DNA of 64,000 bases from Thuidium tamariscinum (GCA_947034885.2 OX344751.2:47025082-47089081), one strand, 5' to 3'. Numbered from the stretch's first letter, positions 1 to 11,847 are shown. The notes: generated by a model from the sequence alone, not told the origin. Translations and numbers: made by a program.

Positions 1-2
1 AC

Positions 3-1166
3 CAAACGCTTTCAGCACACATCAACAACAAGGAGAAGCGTGTTATGCATAATTTTGATGCAGGTCATAAAATGTTGGATGGTATTTGTACAATTTGCCA
101 ATACGGTTTTGGACCTGAAGGAGCCATAACCTTGGGCCATTGTGGCCACACTTTTCACGTGGGGTGCATCATTCAAGCATCAATGTTTAGCTCGGTTTGT
201 GCCGAATGTCGTTCTCCTTTGAGTCCTAGGTTTTATGAATTGTTTGGACTCTTGGATGTTATGCCCCCCGGCCAGGAATACAACAGGTGGACCCTTCCAT
301 TGGACCAAGGGCCATACGAATTTGTGAATTATAAGCATTGGGGAAAACCTCTACAATGGAACCCAACAGAATGGAGGCATGCATTGTACGATGACGTCCG
401 TGGTCCAGTGGATGCTTTCAATTGGATGACCCAAACGAACGAGGTGGAAATACGTGCCCGTTCAATTGACGATGATGAGGGTCGTGAATTGTTTTGTCGC
501 AACATGGGGGGGCATTGGAGTGTGCAACGTAAAAAGTTCTTCCGGTTTCCAGAGAAGCACGTGGAGAAAACGGAAGATGGAGAATGGGTTGCCGTGGAGG
601 ATTCAGAAGAATTCAAGGAACAATATGCAGCATACGACCACGGTTTGATAGGTCGGGCCTTGTTGTTGTCAAAGCTGGAAGAAGCTGCCGAATATCGTGC
701 TTCCGTGGACATAGATACGGAATGGAACACAAGCGAACCAATGGTGGAGGTGGTGGAGGCGTTTGACCGGCGGGTTGGGGAAATCATAAAGCAGTGGAGG
801 ACACTTCTATTCGAAGGATGTACGACCGAAAAGTCATTGAATGAATTCTCATTTGAAGTGGCCAACAAAGTGGTAGAGGAGGTCTTACTTCGATTGCAGT
901 CTACTTTGTCAGCCTTGAAGTTGAGGTCTGTGGATTTGACTCCCAAAAGAGAGAAGAAACGGAAGTTGGAAGATGATGATGATTATATAGTGGACACAGC
1001 AGAAGCATTCAAAATAGTTGAGCGGACTAACAAATCCGCACGGCTAGCTGGCCCTGAAAGCCCTGAGGCCCAAGCTCGTCGAGAAAGTCTAAGAAGTGCA
1101 GCTCGACGCACTAAAGATGAATCGTCTCGTGCTTCGGGAGAGGGTAGTAGTAGTAAAACAAAGTAG
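3..1166 (+). CDS. RING-H2 domain cargo protein, 5' end outside window
   Basis: The frame is open from the window edge, so the Met at 45 is probably internal and the gene is 5'-truncated here. Counting from that Met, a C3H2C3 RING finger is visible: C15/C18, C33/H35, H38/C41, C52/C55, in the context CTIC...HCGHTFHVGC...CAEC. RING fingers of this type bind two zinc ions and usually act in E3 ubiquitin ligases. The block after the RING (FYELFGLLDVMPP, then EGRELFCRNMGGHW) matches the region after the RING of the protein at 22176-24637, so the two are paralogs. The C-terminus is Lys/Arg-rich (KREKKRKLEDDDD), suggesting a nuclear protein. It lies just upstream of a GC-rich repeat cluster and a hAT transposase, as the paralog does in the element at 21.5-51.4 kb, so it is most likely transposon cargo. 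The substrate is unknown. Confidence 0.75.
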   Translation, partial: QTLSAHINNKEKRVMHNFDAGHKMLDGICTICQYGFGPEGAITLGHCGHTFHVGCIIQASMFSSVCAECRSPLSPRFYELFGLLDVMPPGQEYNRWTLPLDQGPYEFVNYKHWGKPLQWNPTEWRHALYDDVRGPVDAFNWMTQTNEVEIRARSIDDDEGRELFCRNMGGHWSVQRKKFFRFPEKHVEKTEDGEWVAVEDSEEFKEQYAAYDHGLIGRALLLSKLEEAAEYRASVDIDTEWNTSEPMVEVVEAFDRRVGEIIKQWRTLLFEGCTTEKSLNEFSFEVANKVVEEVLLRLQSTLSALKLRSVDLTPKREKKRKLEDDDDYIVDTAEAFKIVERTNKSARLAGPESPEAQARRESLRSAARRTKDESSRASGEGSSSKTK

Positions 1167-2155
1167 ACATGGACCTATACGTCTTATAAGAGTTTTTGAT
1201 TGAACCATCGTATTGTATGGACTATGGATGGTTAGATGGTGATGTGTATTTTAGAAGGATAGAGCAATACTAGGTAAACGTGCACGGAGTATGCTTTGAG
1301 TTATTATCAGTTTTCAATATGAACATATATATGGAATTATTTATCTATCTATTCATTTATCTATCTATTTATGTATGTATTAATTAGTCAATGTACGTAT
1401 TCACTATGCACAATACTTTTTGATGTGGAATGTATGGTATTAGAGGCATGGTATTGGATGTAAGAAATTATGATTGCCTATTATAATCTTTGAATTCTTA
1501 ATTGATTTTGATTTGTTTTGTTCTTGTATATGATCTCTAATATGCCTAGTTTCAATTGGCACGGTTACCATGCAAAAAAAGAAATATAGAACTTATAAAA
1601 ATGTTTGTTGTTTGTTAAATTTGAACAAATTCGTCGAAGCTCAAAATAGGCCTTGGATATTTATGGGTAAACACTAAAGGTGTTTTCAATAAAATATTAT
1701 TTTCAGTAAACATGTATAGTTGTGAAATAATTTCTAAGAACTACTTCCGTTGGTAGATTTGAAGTTGCTTTCTATGAACAAATCCTTAGAACTTGAAATT
1801 TGGCATACATATTATCAACATAGAGATGATCTCATGCCAAGAATTTCATGGCCAAATTTTAATTTCTCAATCTTTGCTTCTTTGGGAGGGTGTCAAAGTT
1901 GGTAGCATTGGAATTTTAGTCACAACCACACATGTACGATTGTACGTAGATTTTGAAATATCTTTTTCTAGGCAAATCTTTTGGCCTTGAATTTTGACGC
2001 ATGTGTTATTAACATAGAGACGATCTTGTGCAGAAAATTAAATGTAAAAATAATAATTTTTGAGCCCTAGGGAGGGCATCAAAGATGGCAGCAGCAGGGG
2101 ATTTTTTTTTCCATGTGACAACAAGAATTCATAAATGAAGTAGACCTTCCTGTAT
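1167..2155. other. AT-rich intergenic DNA with a diverged direct repeat
   Basis: No credible gene. Two diverged copies of a stretch starting near 1797 and 1985 share phrases such as AACATAGAGA(T/C)GATCT and GGGAGGG(T/C)(G/A)TCAAAG. The text around 1620-1680 (GCTCAAAATAGGCC) recurs near 28700 and, inverted, near 29680, so it is part of a dispersed repeat. Confidence 0.5.
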
Positions 2156-2395
2156 ATGTTTATGCACGGTCAGTCCGCCTGGACCGAAGTCGCCGTCCGC
2201 CCCGACCGACTAGGCCGTCCGCCCCGACCGAAGTCACCGTCCGCCCCCGACCGAAGTTGCCGTCCGCCCCCGACTGAACTGGCCGTCCGCCCCCGACCGA
2301 ACTGGCCGTCCGCCCCGACCGAATTGGGCGTCCGCTTCGATTCAGCGACTATTGCAACGGGTATTTGACTGTCCGCCCTAACGGTCAACTGCGCT
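2156..2395. repeat. GC-rich tandem cluster (CCGTCCGCCCCGACCGAA units)
   Basis: About six imperfect units of 30-36 bp built on CCGTCCGCCCCGACCGAA, ending 240 bp before the hAT transposase frame at 2638. It stands out sharply from the AT-rich surroundings and is CpG-dense. Its position matches the GC-rich clusters upstream of the hAT transposase and cargo genes at 21-51 kb, but the unit sequence differs. A role as transposase binding sites or as a promoter/CpG island is inferred only from position. Confidence 0.75.
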
Positions 2396-2637
2396 CAGTT
2401 TACAATAAGTAGACTGAGAGAAGTCATTTGTAAGCACTCCTGATGAACTAAACACTAAGATTTCCAAGGGCTAGGCGCTGCAAATTTATTTGTGTCCCTT
2501 GCTTGGTAATGCATAGTTTGGTGGAAGGGGGGGCTTTCATTTTGAAGGCTTTTTGCACTGAGTGCTTATTTGATTGTGGACTTTTACAACACAGTGCTAA
2601 CGTTACCAATTACAATTGAAGGGAAAAAGAACTCAAT

Positions 2638-4345
2638 ATGAGCAAAGACTTCACCACTTGGTACACGATTCCGGAAACGAACAAAATACAATGCAAGGCT
2701 TGCAAGTGTGTGTTTGCCCGAAAAACTAGCCGTATGTTGAGCCACTTGGGATATGAAGGCCCTATGGGACAACGTGATAGGGGCGTCGGCTTGTGCTCGC
2801 AGTTGACATCCAGAACAAAATCCTTATTTGTTAATTGCAATGGGTTGTTTCCAAAAAGACCTGTTGCGGACGGAACAGATGGCAACGACATGCCCATGTC
2901 CACAAGCAATGTTTTAAATGATAGGGGCACGCCGTGTTCTACGCAAGAAGATTCATGCACCGCACTGGAAGAAGTGGTCGTTGTGGCTTCGCAAATAACT
3001 CCGAATACGGAATCAACTGGTCATCGGCATACTTCGAGGGCATCAAGCAGTAGGCCTGCAACGCAGAGTAGGCTAGTGGATGGATTTGATGAAGTCAACA
3101 GACACAAATTACATGCAACGTGGGCCCATTTTTTTTATTCGGCGAATATACCATTTTCAGTAGCTTGGAATCCAGCCTTCCGGGAAGCGGTGAAGTTGAC
3201 GGCTGAGTTTAGAAAGTCCTACACTCCTCCATCGTACAATGATCTACGACATAAATTGCTTGAGCAAGCAAAGTCAGATATTCAAACGAAGTTGCTTTTG
3301 AGGACTGAAGACAGTGTGAGGAAGTTCGGAGCAACACTGTCTTTTGATGGATGGAGCTCGGTGACGAACCGTCCATTAATAAATGCAATGCTCATATCTT
3401 CAGCAGGTGAACAATTCCTTGGATCAGTGGATACGAGTGGACAAAAGAAGACAGCACCGTATGTGGCTTCTATCTTGGAAGAATTCATAGAGCAAGTGGG
3501 CCCCAAGAATGTAGTGCAAGTGACTGCAGATAATACCAATACAAACCCCGCAGCATGGAATTTGGTGTCCCATAAATATCCACACATATATTTTCAAGGA
3601 TGTGTGGTGCATGCCTTGAACTTGTTGCTTAAGGATTGGGCGAAGCAGCCATGGATCAAAGATTACGTGAAGGCTGCCGAGGTCGTTGTCAAATTCTTCA
3701 GGAAGAGGCACATGCCACTTGCCATATTTCGGAAGTACGAGACGAGGTTCAGTTTGTTGAAGCCGTTGGAAACAAGGTTTGCTTCTTATTTCATCATGAT
3801 TGACCGCTTGTTGGAAGTGAAGGATGCGTTGAAGCAGAGTGTGGTGGATCCACAGTGGGTGGCGTATGTGAACACCTTGGATGATAGAGACAAAGGCAAA
3901 TCATGATCGCAGTCAAGGAACGTGTACAATATAGTTATAGATGAGCATTTTTGGGACCGGTTGACCAATGTGCGGGAACTGACAGCCCCAGTTGTATTTG
4001 GTCTACGTGATTTGGATGCAAAGACGCCGTGCATGGGGAAGGTATTGCATATTATGCGGAATTTAGAAAAACATGTGTTTGGTCTACGAAGAGCACCTTT
4101 TTGTTTGGACCTTGACCGAGCAATACCACTGGAGGAGTCCTTTGTAAAACAACGGAAGATGGGGGAGACAGACCTGCATTATGTAGGCGCTCTTTTGAAC
4201 CTGTATCTTCTCCACGACAAAAAACTAGCCGACGATCAAAATGCAACTGAGAGATGCAAGGAGGTTCTAACGAAGATATGTTCTACTGAAGATGTGGCAA
4301 CCTAGAATTCACCTAAGCAGGTTCTTAAGCAAAATACGGGAAGAG
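2638..4345 (+). pseudogene. hAT-family transposase, N-terminal and central part (interrupted)
   Basis: Encodes the DNA-binding and catalytic core of a hAT transposase. A BED-like zinc finger lies near residues 20-60 (CKACKCVF...MLSHLGY...GLC). A DUF659-like catalytic start follows (SFDGWSSVTNRPLINAML), then the TADN aspartate block and the GCVVHALNLLLKDW Cys/His block. One in-frame TGA (3904-3906) and one TAG (4303-4305) interrupt an otherwise continuous frame. The frame is then cut by foreign sequence at about 4345, and the C-terminal dimerisation part resumes at 8182. The start at 2638 is the first Met ahead of the zinc finger, downstream of the GC-rich cluster. The protein is clearly homologous to the transposase at 45687-49040. 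The gene is dead as read here. Confidence 0.85.
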
Positions 4346-7300
4346 GGATCTATTTAATCTCCATTTTTTTTGTCGTTTTCCTAGTTTTTACGCATAATTA
4401 GGACCAAGACCGGAAACCGGAAAACCCCAGACTGTAAACCAGAAACTACGTTAAGGGACAGCGTATGAAATCCCGGATTCCGCCCACCTAGCGACCGAGA
4501 CCGGATAGGCAATGAGTGGCTACCGAGTCTAGAGATCGTCGGGATCTCTCCCACGTGACCAGACTGGTTTAAACCTAACGGTCAGTAATTAATGCCGGGG
4601 AAAAAAGTATAAGACCAGGGAAGCAGGGCCAGGTCGTGCCACTTTCTTGCACGTAGTTCGAGAAAGGGTTTCCGGCCGGAGATAGAGTATTCGGTCTACA
4701 GACAGAGAGAAGGGATAGATAATCTGTCAATCCGGTCTGGTACATAGTTGAGCGATTAGCACTACGCTAGCTGGCAGGTTCTTGAGTGCGGGAGGTTCAG
4801 TTAAGTTGGACCGCGCCTAGATTGTGTAGGCGTCAAGTGAGAGATGGCAGAAGAGGTGCACGAAGGAAGGATTCTAGCCTTCCGGAATGTGAATCCGGTC
4901 GTGCCAACTGACGCACAAGACAAGCGGGAGCTGGAGGAAGACCTCAGGCAGATGGGCTGCGAGGGGTTCATGGCTCACCCCTGGAACCTGAAGGATGAGG
5001 CGATGGTGGAGGAGCTACTGGCCGGCCAGTCCAACGAGTGGAAAGGGACGGTCCGGGCGCTGCCAAAGGAGTGGAGTGCGGCGATGTGGCGCAAGGTGTA
5101 CGCCTTCGAGCAAGGAGGAGATGCGACGGGCACCCGAACGGACAAATTCCACCAAGGGAAGTTCCGCAGGCCCACCAACCCGAAGGACGGCTTTACGGTA
5201 GCAGAGTGTGTGTCTGCTAGACACAAGAGGCTACTGCGGTTCATGATGGCGATCTTGAATCTAGATAGACCTAGTAGGATTACGGTCACCGTAGCCAACA
5301 CCGTCTTTGGTGCACTGTCGGGAGACAGGAAGATAGATTGGGGGTTAGTTATGAGGGACCGGATGGACCGAATGGTGAAAGGAATTGGGAAATCTAAACC
5401 CTCTCCCATTTCACCATTCCTGTTTCATCTGTATCATTCGTTAGATCTCTTGAGAGAGAAGGAGATGGAAGCTTACGAGGTAGGGGCTGCATTGATAGAG
5501 TTTGAGATTGCAGACCCGGAAGCTGAAAATGACCAGGATGAGGAGGACTCCGAGGATGAGAGTCAGGAGGGGCATCAAGGAGGCACATAGGAGGTAGATG
5601 AGGTTCCAGAGGTAGGAAGGGAGGATCCACCTCTAGAAACCCCTGTAGTAGCCGGGGAAGCCCAGAGGTTAGATCCGGTTTGGGAACAGGATCCCTTGCT
5701 AAGGATCCTGCGAGACCTGGAGGATTTCAGAAAGCACCACCTGGAGGAGAGAGGGTTATTACAGGGCATAAGCCAAGCCCTAGGCTCTATTCCCCCCTCC
5801 AAAATCATGGAGGTGTTGGGAGAATTGATTCAGGAGGCTTATGATAGTCGGGACAGAGAGGAGGTGCTCCGGCTGACGAATCAGGTCTCAGCCCTGAGGA
5901 GGGAGCTCCATCACACTCAGGAGGAGCTGGATGAAGAGAGACGCCTCACCACGCAGGCCCGGAACACACTCGGAGAAATCCGAGAGTTCATCACGCATCC
6001 AGGCGAAGTCGTCAACAAAGCCATGCTTTTCGACAGGAAGGTCTTGGAAACAGGCAAGATGGTGGGTCCCCAGATGCTTACAGCTCTGGTGGCCTACAAC
6101 AAGAAAATGGAGGCACCGCTGGAGAAGTGGCGGTCAGTAGTCACGGAGGTCCAAGCTAGTTCTGCTCCGGTCTCAGGACCGGAAGAGCCAAAGATGGAGG
6201 AGGAGCAACCGAAGGATCAACCACCGCCAGCAGCTATCGAGGTAGAAGCTGGCACATCCGAACCAGCGAAGGAAGAGGGAACCAGGACCGACGCAGTGGC
6301 GGAGGAACCTGTCCCACCGACCCGGATTGAAGAGCCCAGGGTTTCTCAACCCGAGAAGACCAAGGAGCTGGAACCCGAGCCGATTGTGTTGAGGGAGATA
6401 ATCCGGGGAACGACACCACCAAGGGAGAAGACCAAGTTCATCACCTTGCTGGACGATTCTCCAAGCAAGTCGTCACCCACGGTCTTCACACAACCAAAGA
6501 CCGGAGGGGAAGCGAAGGCAACGGTGCAGGTCCGCTCTATACTGAAGACTGGATCTGGATCCGGGTCACCAAGCAAGGGACCAGCCCGGACTGCCGAGAA
6601 AGTGGGAGAGCAGACCCCGCAAAGCAAGATAGTGCACCACCCGCCCATCACCGGATTCAAGAAGAAGACCGCGGAGACATCCAAGGTGAAGTGGAAGGCC
6701 CGGGATGAAGAGGAAGAGGAGTCAGATGAGGAAGATGAGGACTCGAAGGAAGAGACCGACTCCGGTGATGAGTCGGAACAGTACTCAAATGCGGACCAGG
6801 CATTGGCGGAGACCACGAAGACCAGGGCCAAGGCGCGGGGTAAGACCAAACCAAAACCCAAGCCCATCAAGATGTACCGGTCTCCGAAGAAGTAGCCAGC
6901 CCGGAAAGGTGCGTCGCCTGTCAAGAAGGCGAGGAAATAGGGGGCATTAATTACAGGTAGATAGGAAGGCGGCTAAACCAAGTTATATTTAGGTTAGGAA
7001 CTTTTGAACTTAGACCGGATCCAGATATGTAGGATCTGTGATCCTATTTTGTTGGTATTTTTGTAGTTTTGTGGAAGTCAACCTGCCCAAGTTGTAGAGG
7101 AATGTTATGTGGCAATCTTGGCGGCTGGTGTTGATTCCATTTGCACTTTTAGGTTTTCTTGTAGTTTAGTATTTAAACCCGGTTCGTCATTGAATCCGGG
7201 CGCGCATTATGTTATCTTACTTTCACAAGTTTTTGTGTTGCAAATACAAGTCAGAACCTTTCTGATTCACTCTGAAGTGGACTGTGTGCATGGGACCTTG

Positions 7301-8160
7301 TCAAAGTCTTATGGTGATGGTTAGGATTGCAACCTTGTGTGGATAAGTGTGTGCCCGGATGTTCAGTTTATCCGGTCTCTGGACTTAAAGTGAATTCGGT
7401 TTTGATAGGGAATTTGTGTAGGATCCTACAGTGTTTTCTGGAACAGGTCTAGGGAGTATTCGATAGAGATAGACACTTGTAGAGTCTGGGTTTGAGATCG
7501 GGAGCGTCCAGCCAAATGCCAACTGAATGGTGATCCGGTCTCTGTAGAAGAAAGAAGGACTAAGTGAGGAAATTCAGCTCTCTTGCATAAGCTACCGCCC
7601 TTATTCTACCAGGGATTAGACTAACTGGGTACTCCGTCGTTGTAGTCTTTGTTAGGATTAGGCAGGAGTGCTTGCGTGACCTGCTGGGTCGGATTAGTCC
7701 TGGTCCAGTTGTGAGGTATTCCGGTCTGTTTGTAGTAGTAGTTTCTTTTTACTTATAAGTGGAACTTCTGACACTTTAAAACTTGAAGGATAGGAGTAAG
7801 CTTCCTTCCTAAACGCCCAAACAAGCAGATCCCTCTTGTTATCGAGGTAAAACTTACACTTGGTTACTATACTAGGGACTGGACCAGCTACTAGTATCCG
7901 GTCTTTAGTCCCATATCTAGTGAGCGTAAGCATCAAGGTGGTAAACATACTGGTATAAATAGATAGACTTAGTTTTATAAAGGATTGATCTGGTAATCAG
8001 GTCTAAGGAAATCTTAGGAACTTTGGAGACCCAGACCGGATCAGTCTTTTGCTTGGGTTTTGTTGTGATAACCACTAACGTATTCCGGTCTTTCGTCAGC
8101 TTTCGACCAAATCCTTTGGGAACGATACACGAGTCACTTTAAGGCTAATTTAGTACATTC
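4346..8160. mobile_element. insertion inside the hAT transposase, carries a plant gag/transposon-like protein
   Basis: The segment separates two halves of one hAT transposase frame, so it is an insertion. It is rich in CCGGTC/GACCGG words absent from its flanks and encodes the protein at 4844-6895. About 1.2 kb of non-coding sequence follows that gene (6900-8160), with no reverse transcriptase, integrase or other convincing ORF. I could not find long terminal repeats or a clean target-site duplication, so the exact ends (within roughly 30 bp) and the element class are unresolved. A non-autonomous LTR-type element is the most likely reading. Confidence 0.6.
4844..6895 (+). pseudogene. plant gag-like / putative plant transposon protein, one internal stop
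   Basis: A single frame of about 680 codons broken once by TAG at 5588-5590. The N-terminal 220 residues (WNLKDEAMVEELLAG, KVYAFEQGG, ANTVFGALSGDRKIDWGLVM, SPISPFLFHLYHSL) resemble the conserved region of plant 'putative transposon protein' families often found in retroelements; this is pattern recall, not a search. An acidic hinge (DQDEEDSEDESQEG) precedes the stop. The remainder has a coiled coil (RLTNQVSALRRELHHTQEELDEERRL) and a long low-complexity Pro/Glu/Lys tail ending in basic residues (KTKPKPKPIKMYRSPKK). That layout suits a structural or nucleic-acid-binding protein of a retroelement. The stop is a possible CAG-to-TAG change. No enzyme motif is visible. Confidence 0.6.
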
Positions 8161-8181
8161 TAACGCCTTAGAGAAGGAATT

Positions 8182-9813
8182 GTGCTTTCCTGTGCTACGA
8201 CAGAAGAGTACGCAAAGGTGGTGAAGGAATTTGTAGCCTTCCGCCATAGGGACCCTCCATTCGACACCATGTTGGAGCCACAAGAACAAATGTTGTCGGC
8301 CCATGCTTGGTGGGATTTTGAAGGTGCATGTGGGAAGCTAATTGCTCCCATTGCCAAGAGGATTTTGGCCCAACCGGTGTCATCATCTGCATGCGAACGA
8401 AATTGGAGTAGTTACTCTTATGTTCACAACAAATCTCGGAACAAATTGGCAACAACCTGGGCAGCGGACTTGGTGTATGTGTACACCAATTCAAAAGTTG
8501 TGGGTGCGTCGAAGAACAAGGATGAGAAGAAATGGTACACAGACAATGTGGACTATGAGTCCTCCGATGCGAGAAGCGATGCGGAAGACATTGATGATGG
8601 ACCTCATCCACTTGACCAACGGGATGAAGGTGACGAGGACAATGACATGGACAATTTGTATGATGAAACGTACCACAGTCCTAATCCAATGAATGGTGGG
8701 TGGAGAGGCAATAATACAAGCATCTATGACTTTCACTCCGATGAGGAGAATGATGGGTACGGTGAAGATGAACCTCGTATAGCAAGATACGTGGATGGAT
8801 CCGGGTTTTTGAATAGCGAATCCATTCTATCGCAGAAGGAGGACGCTTTCGTAGAGATAGTGGAGGCGGATGGAACAACACTTCCCGATGGTGAGGATGG
8901 TGGCACGGATGAAGGCATTCGTATTTGTCAATCTCCATCCACAGGAGGGGTTCAAGAAAAGAATAATGATGAAGAAAATGATGGAGAAAGGGGTTGTACG
9001 GACAATGAAGAGGTCCCGATCAATACAATTGCAGTAAACGAAAATGGTACTGAACGTGTAGAAGAGGCCGAGAGTCCAAGCTTTGGCAATACACTCAAAC
9101 GTAGGGAAGAGCTCGTGCAAGATTCCCCAAAACCACCTCGGAGCGGTGCACCGGGTGCCATATTTGGAACTAGTAGCCAAAATCCGGACGGTTCAAGGAG
9201 CTTAGGGCTTGGACATTAGCTTGTTAATGTTGGCAAGGCAAAGTAGCCTTGCATCGAATTTACTGCCACTGTATTATCATCCACCGATGATGATGGAGAT
9301 CTGACATTGGCACAGATGAAACGTAATTTAGCTTTGCACATCGCACCGCCACGATGCAATCTGAAATCAGCAGGCTCTCCACCACAATCTTCGAGGGCCA
9401 CAAACATAATCGTTCATGGATGTCCCCAGGCTGTGAAATTAGAGATCAAAGTAGGCAATGAAGGTAATAAAAAAAGACCTATGCAACCTTTTGCGGTTTC
9501 ACCAGTGAAGAAATTGAATGCAGGTAGAACCCCCCTTCATGCATGCCTACCTGTTGCGAAGAGGAAAATGAAACCGGTCGCGTGTCTGAATTCTAGGGAA
9601 GAAATGAGCAAAGCCATATTGATAGTAAAAGAGGAATACAAGAAGCCAATCAAGCGAAGGAAAGCAAAGAGAAGTAAGCAAGTAGAAGGTGCAGGATCTT
9701 CATCAGATGGTATGGAGAACACATCGAGCGATGAAGACATAGGATATAGACGAGGATGCGAGAGTAGTGGGGCAGAGGTGAAAGGAGATGATGATTATTG
9801 TCCTTCTAATTGA
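8182..9813 (+). pseudogene. hAT-family transposase, C-terminal dimerisation part and acidic tail
   Basis: Continuation of the transposase begun at 2638. The hAT C-terminal dimerisation signature is clear: WWDFEGACGKLIAPIAKRILAQ, then SSSACERNWSSYSYVHNKSRNKL. It matches the block of the 45-49 kb transposase (IAKRILGLTCSASSCERNWSMYSF). A long acidic, low-complexity tail follows. The frame carries TAG at 9217-9219 and 9244-9246 and then stays open to 9813, where the tail becomes Lys/Arg-rich (KKPIKRRKAKRSKQ). Both stops could be CAG-to-TAG changes. If the first is original, the protein ends at 9219 instead. Confidence 0.8.
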
Positions 9814-9839
9814 AGGGATGTAAGCTTAGGGCTTTAGAT

Positions 9840-10500
9840 GCTCACATACACCAGGAGTAGGTGATTGCCATCTGTTGTTGAGGAAGACTTTAATAAACAA
9901 GGTTTGTTTTTGACTTCCATGAATGGTACAACATCTTTGCTAAATCGGAGTATTGGACATCAAATGCAATATGAATGTTTAAATGTGCGCCTAAGGGATT
10001 GTAGGTTGGAATGGGAATCGAAGAAACCCTCAACCCCTAAAGTTCCATGACTATGTATTCTCCAAAAACGCTCGAAAACTACCATTTCTAGTGCAACTAC
10101 CCATTTCCTTGATAAAAACATTTTTTGATACATGTAACCATAGGATCTTGTAGTATAATGTCTACAAAACATGTGGTAAAAATTTCAGAAAATTCCACCA
10201 TGTGGATCAAAAGATATAAGCATTCAAATTCCCCTAAACCATTTTTTCAGTCCTACAAAGAATTGGGCAGCTACACTTCACAAGCTCACTTCTCAAGGAA
10301 AAAATGTTGAAAATGGTGGTGCCTCTTTAAAATCAGTTTCCTAAACAAGATGGAGATATGCTCAAAAAATTTCATGTCATTTGGAATTGTACAACACATA
10401 GGAAAAAAATAGTAAGTAAAAAGAAATTGAGAATGATTCATAATACTAAATTGTTAAGAATTTAATAATAGAATTAGAAAATGACAATCCCAATGGTTTT
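9840..10500. other. AT-rich DNA without a gene
   Basis: No supported gene. Phrases such as GGAATTGTACA(A/T)(C/T)A(C/T)ATAGGAAAAA at about 10383 recur near 50490 in the 3' non-coding part of the hAT element, pointing to a shared dispersed repeat. Confidence 0.4.
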
Positions 10501-10519
10501 AATGTTGTAATTATCAATC

Positions 10520-11570
10520 TACATCCTAGGGTTTTATTTTTGTACAAAAATATTGAAATTTGAGTGAAATAAACAACTTCAAAGTTTCTTTGGTAGTGGA
10601 GAATCCATTACTGCCCGCAAACAAAAAAACCTCATAACTTTTGACGCTTTGATTGAAATGGAATGATTCAAAGCTTTCCACTTATATATAAATGTAGAAA
10701 ACCAGTTTAAAATTTTCATTTTTTAAAAAAGTGATTTTTTCTGATGTGCCCGAAGTCCCGAAGACCCAAACTACCCACTTACCAAAAAAAGCAACATATT
10801 AGGCCATAAGTTTTGAGTCATATTTCCAAATGTCATGAAATTTGATACACATGAAGATATTCCTCGCCCCCACCTTCTATTAAAATTTCAGCCCAAAATA
10901 TTCAAATTTCTAATCACATGTACCTGCCCAAAATTTCTATACAGCCCCTAAACACATGTTGGTCCTTTAGGGGTTAAAATGTATAAATATTTGCCTAAAA
11001 CCTAAGGGGTTGTAGGTTCACAAATCCTAATTCAATATCAATATTGAAATGTTTAAATGTGTGGTTAAGGGGTTGTAGGTTCATGAATGGGAACCTAAAG
11101 AAACATAGAAATGTTTAACCCCTGAACGCCCAAACTGCGTTTTTTAGCAGCATAGCAATTTTGGGCAGCTCACTACGAATGGAGTTTTATTTTTTTCCTT
11201 TGAAATTCTCATACAACGTGTGTTCAGGGAGTAGCTTTAAGGCCCAACAATTTTCATAACTTTTGACAACATGAATAAAAAGTTATTGCATGATATGTGA
11301 TTTCTTTTGCTCGGCGGGCAACCCGGGCAGCTGAAAACTTCTTCAAAAATCACTTTTTCTAAAATTTGAAATTTGAAATTCATTCTTTAGATTTTTATCT
11401 ACTTGGAAAGCTTTTAATTATTTCATTTTGATTTGTGAAATGAAAGTTATGGGAGTTTTAGTTTGAAGGTAGTTTGTGGGAAGTTATGGAATCTCTACTC
11501 CAAAATAAACTTTGAAGTCCATTATTTTACTCAATTTTTAATATTTTACTCAATTTTTAATATTTTTGAA
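10520..11570. repeat. foldback element with roughly 230-bp inverted arms
   Basis: The stretch 10540-10770 (TTCAAAGTTTCTTTGG, CCTCATAACTTTTGAC, GGAATGATTCAAAGCTTTCCA) reappears as an imperfect reverse complement at 11330-11565 (TGGAAAGCTTTTAATTATTTC, GAAAGTTATGGGAG, AAACTTTGAAG). A related single copy lies at about 49800-50030. This is the structure of a MITE or foldback transposon. No coding capacity is visible, and ends and target-site duplication were not resolved. Confidence 0.65.
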
Positions 11571-11700
11571 AGAGTCAAGCTCTGTCTGTATCTAGAATTA
11601 GCGTAAAAGAAAAGACACTGGACATCCAGTGTTATCCAACTCTAACCCTTTCCACTTGTGTTTGTGCCCAACTCTAGTATAAAAGACAGAGCTTGACTCT
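11571..11700. promoter_or_regulatory. 17-bp perfect inverted repeat enclosing a TATA box
   Basis: AGAGTCAAGCTCTGTCT at 11571-11587 is the exact reverse complement of 11684-11700. A TATAAAAG box lies at about 11678-11685. The arrangement resembles the promoter of an LTR, followed within 450 bp by the small reading frame at 12144. No second LTR copy was found. Confidence 0.45.
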
Positions 11701-11847
11701 TGTACTTTCAACTAGTAGTCGTAGCCGGGATGTTCCATCCTTGGTTTTGTTAGCTTAGAAGGCGACGTGAACCGAATAGCCAAGTTCAGAGCATAGAGCC
11801 GAAGATCAGTGCACCGATGAATCCAAGTCGACCAATTAGATTAGGAT

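Noticed and set aside
329..946. Minus-strand ORF of 205 codons
   Set aside because: Antisense shadow of the RING gene, with Ser/Thr/Arg-rich composition typical of reversed coding sequence.
6346..6924. Minus-strand ORF of 192 codons
   Set aside because: Antisense shadow of the low-complexity tail of the gag-like protein.
4346..8160. Complete LTR retrotransposon
   Set aside because: No pair of long terminal repeats, primer-binding site or pol domains could be found.
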